DNA of 13,947 nt from Euryarchaeota archaeon UBA106 (GCA_002502365.1 DAOJ01000040.1:1-13947); one strand, 5' to 3'. Counted from the stretch's first letter, positions 6,256-13,869 are shown. Numbers and translations: made by a program. The notes: generated by a model from the letters alone, not told the origin.

Positions 6256-7542
6256 TTACGATTTGGCGTGAATTCGTATCACGTCGCCGTTTTGAATCTC
6301 GTGATCTGCCCCGATTACACGTCCACTACGGGCGTCTGTAGCTCGAATGAAACCGTCTCCAAGGTCAGTGTGAACCGCGTAGGCTAATCCCTTCGCAGTT
6401 GTTCCCTCTGGGATTAGGATAGCATCTGGGAGAACATTACCATCCCCATCTACCCAATGAGTTTCATCTTGTACGGGATAGGCAACCCTTCTATCGAGTC
6501 TATCAAATACAATATCTCCAACAAGTCCAACCAATCCACCACCTGACCATTTTGCAAGCGATTCTCCAATTGAGGAAAGGGCATTCCTTTGTGCTTCAGA
6601 TAAATTGGATTCACCTTCTTCGGTGACAGTGAATCCTTCTTCTCCTGGTCTGTGTTGAATTAATCCTGCAGCACTCGCCCTACTCAATGCAAGTTCCGCC
6701 TCAGCACTTGTAGGAATCAGTATGCCTCCGGATGAAGTCACCATTTCCTCAAGTTGATTCCAAGAACCTTCTACAGCTCTATCTGCTTTGTTTGCTGCAA
6801 TACAAATTGGGAATAATCCTGTTCTAATTGTTTTTGCAAGTGTTGTCAACTCCTCTTCACCCCAAGACCACGGGACTCCGGCATCGGGGTGCTGATTGGA
6901 TACCTCTGCTATTCCACTTGAGACGTGGGATTCATTGGCTCCAATCCCACTTAACTGGTCTAGGAGATATGTCACTAGAGCCTTGTCTCCTTCCGATTGG
7001 ACACGGCGTGCTCCTCTTTGCCAACTTGATTCGATTATGCCCCTAATCCAAGCATCTAATTCTCCGAGAAGGAATTCGTGTTCTTCAACAGGGCTAGAAC
7101 CACCTTCTCCTACAGGATTACCCTCCAAATCCGTTGAACCTGATACATCAACTACTTGGATTAAAGCATCACAACGCGCTAAGTCAGACAAGAATTGGTT
7201 TCCTCTGCCTCGCCCCTCATGAGCACCAGGTACCAATCCTGCTACATCGACTAATGTGACTGGAACTAGACGATTATGAGCCATACAAGAACCAGTATTT
7301 GGAGAACATATGCTACCCTTTCGTGGGTCATCTGCTGATATTGATTCAAGTCTTCCATCGGTCTCACGTTTTGCTCTAAGTGCCGAGCAGGCACACGGTT
7401 CTCGTAGTGGTATCCATGCCACCCCTACATTTGGGTCAATTGTTGTAAATGGGTAATTAGCAATATCAACAGGGGTTTGAGTTAGAGCGGAAAAAGTCGT
7501 TGATTTCCCAACGTTCGGCTTACCAACTAGGCCTATCCTCAT
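6256..7542 (-). CDS. YchF-like redox/ribosome-associated GTPase with TGS domain
   Basis: Obg/YchF-class GTPase; related proteins bind ribosomes or tRNA. All G motifs are visible: GKPNVGKST at 7-15, TT at 33-34, DVAGLVPGAHEGRG at 99-112, NKAD at 251-254, and SA at 279-280. The C-terminal 80 residues or so (349-428) form a TGS domain, ending GDVIRIHAKS. Four cysteines, C50, C52, C79 and C86, fall in the stretch between the switch region and G3, where archaeal homologues also carry an insert; metal binding there is possible but unproven. The ATG at 7542 is preceded on its strand by GAAGGA. Length 428 is normal for the archaeal type. It is convergent with the L12 operon. The exact cellular role is not known from sequence. 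Confidence 0.88.
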   Translation of the reverse strand: MRIGLVGKPNVGKSTTFSALTQTPVDIANYPFTTIDPNVGVAWIPLREPCACSALRAKRETDGRLESISADDPRKGSICSPNTGSCMAHNRLVPVTLVDVAGLVPGAHEGRGRGNQFLSDLARCDALIQVVDVSGSTDLEGNPVGEGGSSPVEEHEFLLGELDAWIRGIIESSWQRGARRVQSEGDKALVTYLLDQLSGIGANESHVSSGIAEVSNQHPDAGVPWSWGEEELTTLAKTIRTGLFPICIAANKADRAVEGSWNQLEEMVTSSGGILIPTSAEAELALSRASAAGLIQHRPGEEGFTVTEEGESNLSEAQRNALSSIGESLAKWSGGGLVGLVGDIVFDRLDRRVAYPVQDETHWVDGDGNVLPDAILIPEGTTAKGLAYAVHTDLGDGFIRATDARSGRVIGADHEIQNGDVIRIHAKS

Positions 7543-7572
7543 GTCTATTCCTTCTACTCAACAGGGGTGTTT

Positions 7573-7597
7573 AGCCCTCAACTTGACGGTAGGGGCT
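7573..7597. terminator. Weak hairpin between the membrane protein and GTPase genes
   Basis: AGCCC (7573-7577) can pair with GGGCT (7593-7597) across a 15-base loop, in the 68-base gap after the 553-residue membrane protein. The stem is short, so this is weak evidence for a 3' end. Confidence 0.2.
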
Positions 7598-7610
7598 TGT
7601 TCTGATTTTC

Positions 7611-9272
7611 TTACAAATCAGTTGCTGAGCCCTTCTCATCTGATTCGCCTACAGGCACTACCATTGTGTCCATCCCTGCACCCGATGCAAGAATTCTAGA
7701 GACACTTGTAGCAGATGCGAGATTGTATGTATCTGCTTCAATAGAAGAGGATACTTCAGTTTCCTCACCAACAATCTCGCCACGGAATAGGCCACTCACC
7801 ATGTTTAGACAATGTAGAATCATTGCAACCACCGCGAAGTAGAATATCACAGAAGCAGCCACTGAAAGTTCGTGAGAGAGACTAGATGGATCTTCTACAC
7901 CAGCATCTAGGAGAGCCATGTCAATGGCGCTGGAAGTTAGACTGAGCATTAATCCAAGCAATACTGCGGAACCCATCAACCAAAAGGCTGTTCGAGAGCG
8001 CTCTGCAGAGGCTAATTCTCGGCCGGTAATTGAGGGATAGAGAGCAAGTACTGAACCGAGTGATAATGGTACCAATACCGCCCATCGGCTCATCTCTTCG
8101 ATTGTCCATGAAAGTCCCGATATTGCGTCTGTACCTGAAACTGCATCAGTTTGAACAAATAGTGAACCAATGAATACCGGAATCATTGCCATCAATCCAA
8201 GGTTGATTTCTGACATACCTGCTGTGCTCGAACTTGAGCTATCTCGTATAGTTAGCATAGCATTTGCAACAAAGGCAATGATTGGGATAGATGCTAATGC
8301 CATTAGGAAGGTCACGATTACTGTGTCATTGGTGGACATAGCCAACTCTCCAGCATCAAGACCGAAGAGATCTGCAACTAGAGTTCCGTGGTTTGCACCA
8401 AACGGATTCAATGTAAACAATCCTCCAAGAAGCGTTGCGCCTACCAATGTCTTTGACCACAAGGGGTTTCCTGAGCCAACGCTGGATGCATACAATACAA
8501 CTCCAGCGAGTGATAGGAAGAAGAATCCGCTTCCTTGCAGCCTGTACATAAGCCATTGGCCATCTCCTTCATTGATACCGCCTGTTGAAATACTGGCGAT
8601 TAAATTGAATGATTCTGCCATTAATCCAAGAAGAATCAACCATGCAGGCATAGGAATTGAACCGGACCTGTTTGATACCGTCAATAATTGATTGATGACT
8701 ATGGCAGTCATTGCAAGAACATGTATACCTGTTCCAATAACTAGAACCTTAATCCCGAAGATTACAGGATCGTGAGATCCAACCAAATAGACAAAAATTC
8801 CTCCAGAGTAAAGGAAGGAGACTAAAGTTGCATTTCTTTCACTTGCAAGTCCTGTACCCAATAATTTGGGAAGAATATGTAGTCCACAGCCGATTAGTGC
8901 CATGCTTATGCCGCCAAACGCGGTAACTGCCTTACCTGTGGCAGCAAGGGTTTCCGCGGTTGGGTCGTATCCCCAAGCACTGAGTGAATGAAGTGCTGTT
9001 GGTTCATGAGCAAGCCACATTCCCTCGAATGTGAAAAGTGCACCAATCATCATCCAAATAACTGATTGCAGAATCCAAGCTCTTGCCGCAGAGCCTGTGC
9101 GACCCTCTACCAATTCAATTCCTGGACCAAGTGCTTTCTCCAGCATGAACATGCCCATTGTTCGAGCAACATCAGAGAAAATCCACAAACCTCTGTGGAC
9201 TAGAATGTAGAAAATTAAAGCGGAAAGCCAAAAGATAGCTAGAGTATTTATTACGTCAGAAATAACAATCAC
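7611..9272 (-). CDS. Polytopic membrane protein resembling heme-copper oxidase subunit I but lacking metal ligands
   Basis: 553 residues with about 12-13 hydrophobic helices: roughly 8-26, 66-84, 112-134, 150-165, 171-196, 209-228, 247-264, 276-288, 316-341, 357-374, 395-413, 427-447 and 470-491, then a polar tail. By eye the order matches subunit I of heme-copper oxidases: GLHILPKLLGTGLASER (130-146) after helix 3, GDGQWLMYRLQGSGFF (236-251) at the HPEVY region, FGANHGTL (291-298) at the HH region, and LALYPSITGRELASAER (409-425) after the HxH helix. The low-spin heme histidine, the three copper histidines and the HxH pair appear replaced (HxH position reads EEMSRW, 392-397). It is probably not an oxidase, and a structural or sensory role is speculative. 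GTG start one base after the upstream stop; GGAGTGAG precedes it. Another polytopic family is possible. Confidence 0.7.
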   Translation of the reverse strand: MIVISDVINTLAIFWLSALIFYILVHRGLWIFSDVARTMGMFMLEKALGPGIELVEGRTGSAARAWILQSVIWMMIGALFTFEGMWLAHEPTALHSLSAWGYDPTAETLAATGKAVTAFGGISMALIGCGLHILPKLLGTGLASERNATLVSFLYSGGIFVYLVGSHDPVIFGIKVLVIGTGIHVLAMTAIVINQLLTVSNRSGSIPMPAWLILLGLMAESFNLIASISTGGINEGDGQWLMYRLQGSGFFFLSLAGVVLYASSVGSGNPLWSKTLVGATLLGGLFTLNPFGANHGTLVADLFGLDAGELAMSTNDTVIVTFLMALASIPIIAFVANAMLTIRDSSSSSTAGMSEINLGLMAMIPVFIGSLFVQTDAVSGTDAISGLSWTIEEMSRWAVLVPLSLGSVLALYPSITGRELASAERSRTAFWLMGSAVLLGLMLSLTSSAIDMALLDAGVEDPSSLSHELSVAASVIFYFAVVAMILHCLNMVSGLFRGEIVGEETEVSSSIEADTYNLASATSVSRILASGAGMDTMVVPVGESDEKGSATDL

Positions 9273-9273
9273 C

Positions 9274-9531
9274 TCACTCCCGAGTTGCCTCCGTTATCAT
9301 AGTGGCAATAATTGAGAATATTCCAAACACAGCACCGAGGATGAAGAACCAGATGCCTCCAGTCAATGAACCAAAGGTTTCGAAATCAGATATTACTGGA
9401 TAATCCTGTCCAGGATATAAGATACTGTAAACAATCATGAAGATGAGAGAGGAGACCAATGCTCCAACAATTATCACCTTTGAAGCCGCAGGTTCGTTCT
9501 CGCCTTGTAAGAATCCGTCGTCGTTAGTCAT
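9274..9531 (-). CDS. Small two-helix membrane protein coupled to the oxidase-like gene
   Basis: 85 residues from the ATG at 9531, with a polar acidic N-terminus and two hydrophobic helices at about 20-39 and 57-79, joined by a loop with GQDYPVISDFETFG. I do not recognise the family. It ends one base before the start of the oxidase-like gene (TGA, G, GTG), so the two are very probably translated together and may form a complex, as small subunits do with oxidase subunit I; that is inference. A GTG at 9555 would add eight residues, but the ATG has GGTG (9537-9540) five bases upstream and the longer start falls on a hairpin. Confidence 0.65.
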   Translation of the reverse strand: MTNDDGFLQGENEPAASKVIIVGALVSSLIFMIVYSILYPGQDYPVISDFETFGSLTGGIWFFILGAVFGIFSIIATMITEATRE

Positions 9532-9554
9532 TGAGACACCACTTGCCCACAACA

Positions 9555-9580
9555 CTTCGTGGACGGGTGTACCACCGAAG
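9555..9580 (-). promoter_or_regulatory. Hairpin upstream of the two-gene membrane operon
   Basis: CTTCGTGG (9555-9562) pairs with CCAC and GAAG (9572-9580) with one bulged base and a 9-base loop, 24 bases before the ATG at 9531. A TATA-like CTTAAG lies at 9588-9593. Depending on where transcription starts, the hairpin is either a leader structure or an operator-like repeat over the start site. Confidence 0.3.
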
Positions 9581-9601
9581 ATTCGCCCTTAAGCGTTAGG
9601 C

Positions 9602-9618
9602 GAGGGACGTAGTCCCTC
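9602..9618 (-). terminator. Perfect hairpin directly after the RaSEA stop
   Basis: GAGGGAC and GTCCCTC form a 7-bp perfect stem with a GTA loop, starting three bases past the stop codon of the radical SAM gene. It is the best placed of the recurrent compact hairpins to act as a 3' end signal. No T run follows on the minus strand. Confidence 0.5.
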
Positions 9619-9621
9619 ACC

Positions 9622-10713
9622 TCAAGGTGCTCGCATTAGGTTAACTTGGCTACCTCTCCGATCTCGACCGGTGCCAAGTGGTGCGGGTAAGTTCATGTCA
9701 GAAGCAATTTCTGCTCTCCAAACCGCTTTACAATCACAATCTAACCCTTTGAATTCTCCTAGATTTCTGGAAACTGAGTATCTTTCGATAGCAGCGACCA
9801 CCTGCTTATCACAGGAACCACAGTTATGGGCGCCGCGAATCTTTCCTCCAGCTGTTGGATGGACAATGATTCGAGCATCTTGGTTGAAGGTCTCATCATG
9901 AGTCTGTTCAATCATTTCAACTAGAGACCAAAGCCATGGAGGGCGATACTCTCGATTCCTAAATAGTCGGTCAACTATTGTTCTATTCTGGATGTTCATC
10001 GGATTTATCGATACTTCGTCTGAAAGTGGAGCAACATCAACAAGCCATTTCGATGTATGAGTCAATGCATCTCCTTCACTCATGAATGGAGGCTTGAAGA
10101 TGAGGTAGGTTTTGACTCGAAGGCCATTACTCTTCAAGTCCTTTACAGCCTTTCTCCAGGTTTTTGTTGAAAAGCCTTTGTTGACGTGAAAACGTAGTAC
10201 TGCGTCGTCATATGCCTCAAGCCCAATTGCCACTGTACATCCAGGATGGTGCTTGGCTAGGAATTCTAATTTCTCAGGTTTACACATATGAGCTTGAGCC
10301 TCAACGACAAGGTGTAATCCCATTTCATGGGTTTCCTTAAGCACATATTCTTGCCATTCTACAGGATTTTCCTGATCTTCAAAAAAAGTTCCAGATGTGT
10401 ATACTTTGATCATCTTACATCCTTCGAAGTCATTAGTTTGTTTTTTTGCCTCTTCCCATTGTGCAAACAAATCATCGGATGTTACATCATCCCGAACATC
10501 ATTGAAGTACCCACAAAATGTACAGCCTGATTTCCACCACCAAGCACAACCTCGAGTACGCAAGATTACTGTTGCAGCTTGGCAGGGCGTTCCATCTGGC
10601 ATTCTCTCAGGCGTCACATACACTGTTGCTGGCTTGCTTGCATCCCATGATTCACGCCTCGCTATTGACTCGGCTGTGTTTTCTGGTGCCTTGACCAAAT
10701 GGTGAATTTTCAC
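9622..10713 (-). CDS. raSEA: Archaeosine biosynthesis radical SAM protein RaSEA
   Basis: RaSEA works with ArcS to convert the lysine adduct of preQ0 at tRNA position 15 into archaeosine. Counting from the GTG at 10713 (363 residues), the motif RTRGCAWWWKSGCTFCGY holds C56, C64 and C67 in the CX7CX2C spacing of this family, which ligate the 4Fe-4S cluster. The radical SAM barrel follows (KVYTSGTFF, VAIGLEAYDDAVLR, KTYLIFKPPFMSEG). A C-terminal cysteine cluster (CGSC, then CDC) may bind metal. The frame continues to a GTG at 10818, but those 35 extra codons cover an 11-bp inverted repeat and do not look like the family, so 10713 is preferred, with moderate certainty. ArcS is not in this window. 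Confidence 0.85.
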   Translation of the reverse strand: MKIHHLVKAPENTAESIARRESWDASKPATVYVTPERMPDGTPCQAATVILRTRGCAWWWKSGCTFCGYFNDVRDDVTSDDLFAQWEEAKKQTNDFEGCKMIKVYTSGTFFEDQENPVEWQEYVLKETHEMGLHLVVEAQAHMCKPEKLEFLAKHHPGCTVAIGLEAYDDAVLRFHVNKGFSTKTWRKAVKDLKSNGLRVKTYLIFKPPFMSEGDALTHTSKWLVDVAPLSDEVSINPMNIQNRTIVDRLFRNREYRPPWLWSLVEMIEQTHDETFNQDARIIVHPTAGGKIRGAHNCGSCDKQVVAAIERYSVSRNLGEFKGLDCDCKAVWRAEIASDMNLPAPLGTGRDRRGSQVNLMRAP

Positions 10714-10757
10714 CGTAGGTGAACCATCTCCGAGAATGCCACAAGTCTGACTCACAA

Positions 10758-10796
10758 CCTGTCGGCAGTCCCAACTGTCTTGATTCTGCCGACAGG
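10758..10796. repeat. 11-bp perfect inverted repeat in the divergent intergenic region
   Basis: CCTGTCGGCAG (10758-10768) and CTGCCGACAGG (10786-10796) are exact reverse complements separated by 17 bases. They lie between the divergent RaSEA and acyltransferase genes if RaSEA starts at 10713. The half-site spacing of 28 bases, nearly three helix turns, would suit a dimeric regulator or an RNA hairpin. No regulator is identified. Confidence 0.55.
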
Positions 10797-10812
10797 CCAA
10801 AATTGATGACTG

Positions 10813-10840
10813 ACACACCGAAAGCGAAGGCGGGGTGTGT
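10813..10840. repeat. 7-bp inverted repeat over the acyltransferase start
   Basis: ACACACC (10813-10819) pairs with GGTGTGT (10834-10840) across 14 bases. The right arm contains the GTG start at 10837, so an RNA hairpin here would cover the start codon. It may be regulatory or chance. Confidence 0.3.
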
Positions 10841-11562
10841 ACCTGAAGTCGTTTGAGATCGTTCAGAATTTTCTATCATTTCTTCTAATTCCATTTCTTG
10901 GAATAATTGTCGGAATTGCCTCAGTACCAGGGGTTTGGATATTCCTTGAAGCGAGGACATACCTGATTGAACAAGAATATTGGATTGAGTTATTGGGTAC
11001 TGGAATTGCACTTGGGTTATCCTGCATAGTGTGGGGGATAACCCTCGTTTTGATGTCTGGTTTACTGGGTGGTCTGTTTAGACCAAAGCTAGAACCTGGG
11101 CGTTATCCGCTTAGGTCATTCGTCACAATACAATGGGCCTGGTCGATGGTTTTCCACAGAGTAGCAATTCTATTCCTACCTATACTAGTACCTTCATTCC
11201 TAGGGACAATTTACTACCGTCTTGCAGGTGCAAAGATAGGTTCTGGTTGCCAGATTAACACACCTCATCTAAATGATGCGGGATCTGTAATTCTGGGAGA
11301 TAATGTGGTGATTGGAGGTAATGCAATAATCAATGCCCATCTAACTGAGAGAGGTGAATTGGTTATGGCACCGGTAAAAATTGGTAATGGAGCCTTAATT
11401 GGTGGAAATTCAACTGTTCAACCAGGGTGTACTATTGGCGAGGGTGCTGTAGTGGCAAATCGTGCTGTGTTACCAAAATGGACTGATATCCCGGCTGGTG
11501 AGATATGGGGTGGAGTTCCAGCAAAATGCATACGCCTCGCGGATGGTTCTAAACCAGAATAA
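10837..11562 (+). CDS. Membrane-anchored hexapeptide-repeat (left-handed beta-helix) acyltransferase
   Basis: 241 residues. The first half has hydrophobic helices at about 11-35, 52-78 and 106-124. The second half (131-215) is a left-handed beta-helix of hexapeptide repeats: AKIGSGCQI, VILGDNVVIGGNAII, VKIGNGALIGGNSTV, CTIGEGAVV. It closes with the family's GEIWGGVPAKCIRL. Such enzymes move acetyl or other acyl groups from CoA or a carrier to sugars or amino compounds; the substrate here cannot be told, but membrane helices suggest a lipid- or envelope-linked one. H107 and H144 are candidates for a catalytic histidine, but neither is secure. The GTG start lies inside an inverted repeat. It is divergent from RaSEA and ends 11 bases before the convergent coiled-coil gene. 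Confidence 0.8.
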   Translation: MYLKSFEIVQNFLSFLLIPFLGIIVGIASVPGVWIFLEARTYLIEQEYWIELLGTGIALGLSCIVWGITLVLMSGLLGGLFRPKLEPGRYPLRSFVTIQWAWSMVFHRVAILFLPILVPSFLGTIYYRLAGAKIGSGCQINTPHLNDAGSVILGDNVVIGGNAIINAHLTERGELVMAPVKIGNGALIGGNSTVQPGCTIGEGAVVANRAVLPKWTDIPAGEIWGGVPAKCIRLADGSKPE

Positions 11563-11573
11563 GGCGATTGCCT

Positions 11574-12221
11574 TCACTCGTCGTCGACTTCGTCTTCAGA
11601 TTCGTCGGCTTCTTCTTCAGGAGCGCCTTCTTCCATTTCATCAGCAGCATCTGCCGCTGCCTCTAGAACCTCATCCATACGCTCACGGAAAGTGGCTTGC
11701 TTGAGTTCTTGCTCACGAATTGCTTCAATCGCAGCATCAATCATGTCATATCGAGTTTGAATGGCTTGACTCAGGTCTTCGAAGAGCCTCATGTGTTGGG
11801 CGTACCAATCATCTCTAGCTGTGAGCTGGCCTTTTGCAACACGCAGTGCTTCATCAAGGTCTTCTGCGACCTCGAATACTCTACCTAATCGAGCCGATTC
11901 TCGGCTGTACATCTCTTCCATCTTCTGAAGTTCAGGCTCTAGATGTTTGACTCTTTGTGAATTCTTAGCTCCATCCAACTCGAGGTCTCTAATCCGGTTA
12001 TCCTTGTCAGACAGAAGTTCTTGGAGACCCTCCATCTCAATTTCTTTGTCAATCATCTGTCGCTCTAAAACATCGATTGTCGCATCCTTCTCATCGGCGG
12101 ATTCCTTTAGTCCCGTGTATCCTGCATATAGCTTCTCAAGTCGGTCCTTTTCCTTGGCCAAATCTTCCTCCAATTGTCGGATTCGAAGATCGGGGGAGGT
12201 AGGGTTCTCTTCATCGCTCAT
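11574..12221 (-). CDS. Acidic coiled-coil protein of unknown function
   Basis: 215 residues, almost entirely charged and helical. Heptad-like spacing of hydrophobic residues runs from about 12 to 115 (RIRQLEEDLAKEKDRLEKL, LERQMIDKEIEMEGLQELL), with a second helical part at about 118-190 containing WYAQHMRLFEDL. The last 25 or so residues are nearly all Glu/Asp. There is no signal peptide, membrane segment or catalytic motif, so it is probably cytosolic and perhaps a scaffold or nucleoid or cytoskeletal partner; I do not recognise the family. ATG at 12221 has GAGGTG seven to eight bases upstream on its strand. It follows the M20 peptidase gene on the same strand after 111 bases that hold a hairpin and AT-rich sequence. 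Confidence 0.75.
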   Translation of the reverse strand: MSDEENPTSPDLRIRQLEEDLAKEKDRLEKLYAGYTGLKESADEKDATIDVLERQMIDKEIEMEGLQELLSDKDNRIRDLELDGAKNSQRVKHLEPELQKMEEMYSRESARLGRVFEVAEDLDEALRVAKGQLTARDDWYAQHMRLFEDLSQAIQTRYDMIDAAIEAIREQELKQATFRERMDEVLEAAADAADEMEEGAPEEEADESEDEVDDE

Positions 12222-12246
12222 CAGCGCACCTCATAACTGTCGAAAC

Positions 12247-12305
12247 TCCGCCCCGCTTTAACTGCGGCGGAATGAATTTCATATTAACCCACACTTAGAT
12301 TAACC
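12247..12305 (-). promoter_or_regulatory. Hairpin, TATA-like element and ATTAACC repeats before the coiled-coil gene
   Basis: TCCGCC (12247-12252) pairs with GGCGGA (12266-12271). Its loop holds TTAAAG (minus-strand reading, 12256-12261), 35-40 bases before the ATG at 12221, a possible TATA box. Further upstream, ATTAACC occurs twice, at 12283-12289 and 12299-12305, in an AT-rich stretch. The region is both the end of the M20 peptidase gene and the probable promoter of this gene; which element does what is not resolved. Confidence 0.3.
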
Positions 12306-12332
12306 AAATTTACAATCCAAAATATAGGAAAA

Positions 12333-13745
12333 TCACTCACAAAGTGCTGCAATTGCTGCTGCAAGTGCTACATTTACGCGCTTAGAATGTGGGATGTGTA
12401 ATTTTTCATCGGGGCCATGAGCATTATTTCCCGGACCTGACGAACCTGTACATAGAAAACAGGCATTCGGGTACTTATTTTGTATCATTGCCATGAAGGG
12501 TATTGTTCCTCCAATCCAAGTCGACATAGGTGGCTTTCCTGTAAGGTGAAGGCTAGCAGATTCTAAGGCAGAAGCAATACCTTCATGCAAAGGTGGTGCA
12601 TGAAATCCATCAGCTGGCTCAGTTGGATTGTAAGTGACCTCTGCTCCATATGGTGGATTCGCTTCTAGAATCTGTTTTACGACATCTTGTACTTCTTCTG
12701 CGTTGACTCCTGGTGGAATTCTGAAACTGATTTTTAGATCTGTATTCGTACGCAATACATTGCCTGCGGATTGCACTGATGGAATTCCATCGGCTCCGAT
12801 TACAGACAAAGCAGGCCTCCAATTGATATCAAGTAGCATTTCACTCACATCTTTCGATTGGGATTCTAGGGTTTCAACCGTTGGAAGAGAGGACCAGAGT
12901 TCGTCCCCTAAAACCTCAGCTAAAGCGGTTGCCTGTTGCATTATATTGTCAGATATCTCCACATGCATTTCAGGAATTAATACCTCTCCGGTTTGTGAGT
13001 TTTCAATTCTATCTAGTAGCATACGCTGTATTCTAAATGAGGAAGGTATGGCTCCTCCTGACATTCCAGAGTGAACCCCTTCGTGGGACACTCTAACACT
13101 CAAATTTCCAGCGACAAGTCCTCTGAGTGCTTCAGTTACCCATATGTGTTCGTAACTTGGACCTCCACTATCTAATACCACAACGAGGTCTGGATTACCT
13201 AGGTCTTCAGTTAATTCATCTAAGTAAGGCGGAAGGTCATAGGAGCCTGATTCTTCGCAGGTTTCGATTAGGAATGTGGCTTTTGGATGTGGAATACCTG
13301 CTTCCTGAAGGAGTCTAATTGCAGTCACACAAAGATAGCCACCATACCCATCATCAACCGAACCTCTGCCGTAAAGGAAGGGGTCTCGTCGTACTGCTTT
13401 GAGGGGATGAAGTCCTTCTGACCAAAGGTGAGGGCGACTTGGTTGCTTATCTAAGTGAGAATAGAATAGAACCTCACCGCTTCCTGTTCCTTCTATTGTT
13501 ACCAATAGCACTGGTGAATGATTAGCAATTCTGTGGACATTGTAACTCATCCCTTGGAGGCCTTGGTTATCCAGCCAAGAGCAAAATAAATCGAGAGTTG
13601 CTTGTAATTCACCTAATTCATCCCAATTTGGTTCGAACATTGGCGAGAGAGCATGAATTTCAATAAATTCCGAAAGACTTGGAAGAATAGATTCTTCCCA
13701 AATTCTGTCAGCATTCTCTGCCATGCTATCTAGATCTACTGGCAT
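12333..13745 (-). CDS. M20-family zinc metallopeptidase
   Basis: Di-zinc aminoacylase/carboxypeptidase of the M20 family (470 residues), probably a cytosolic dipeptidase or a deacylase. The conserved catalytic parts are in order: H97LDKQP (zinc ligand and the supporting D99), GRGSVDDGYG with bridging D131, E164-E165 (general base and ligand), D192 in LDSGG, and H442 in NNAHGPDE. A lid or dimerisation domain fits the middle (about 205-375). No signal peptide is seen. The ATG at 13745 has no clear ribosome binding site, so it may be leaderless. It is followed on the same strand by the coiled-coil gene. Its substrate cannot be told from sequence; DapE-type, dipeptidase and acetylornithine-type members all share these residues. 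Confidence 0.9.
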   Translation of the reverse strand: MPVDLDSMAENADRIWEESILPSLSEFIEIHALSPMFEPNWDELGELQATLDLFCSWLDNQGLQGMSYNVHRIANHSPVLLVTIEGTGSGEVLFYSHLDKQPSRPHLWSEGLHPLKAVRRDPFLYGRGSVDDGYGGYLCVTAIRLLQEAGIPHPKATFLIETCEESGSYDLPPYLDELTEDLGNPDLVVVLDSGGPSYEHIWVTEALRGLVAGNLSVRVSHEGVHSGMSGGAIPSSFRIQRMLLDRIENSQTGEVLIPEMHVEISDNIMQQATALAEVLGDELWSSLPTVETLESQSKDVSEMLLDINWRPALSVIGADGIPSVQSAGNVLRTNTDLKISFRIPPGVNAEEVQDVVKQILEANPPYGAEVTYNPTEPADGFHAPPLHEGIASALESASLHLTGKPPMSTWIGGTIPFMAMIQNKYPNACFLCTGSSGPGNNAHGPDEKLHIPHSKRVNVALAAAIAALCE

Positions 13746-13869
13746 GGTCTTGGGCTATTGTTTAGGCAAATGGATTATTCCCTAGAACAAACTCACTTAA
13801 TTTTACAAAATTGGAGGCTTCATTCTTCCTCTGGCAGATGATTGCATATCGGCAAATCCCCCCTACTGA

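Noticed and set aside
8170..8691. 173-residue frame on the plus strand within the membrane protein gene
   Set aside because: It has no recognisable domain and lies antisense to a gene with clear membrane-protein character.
10714..10818. RaSEA extension to GTG 10818
   Set aside because: The added 35 residues are cysteine-rich and unlike the family and are largely encoded by an inverted repeat region, so they look non-coding. Not fully excluded.
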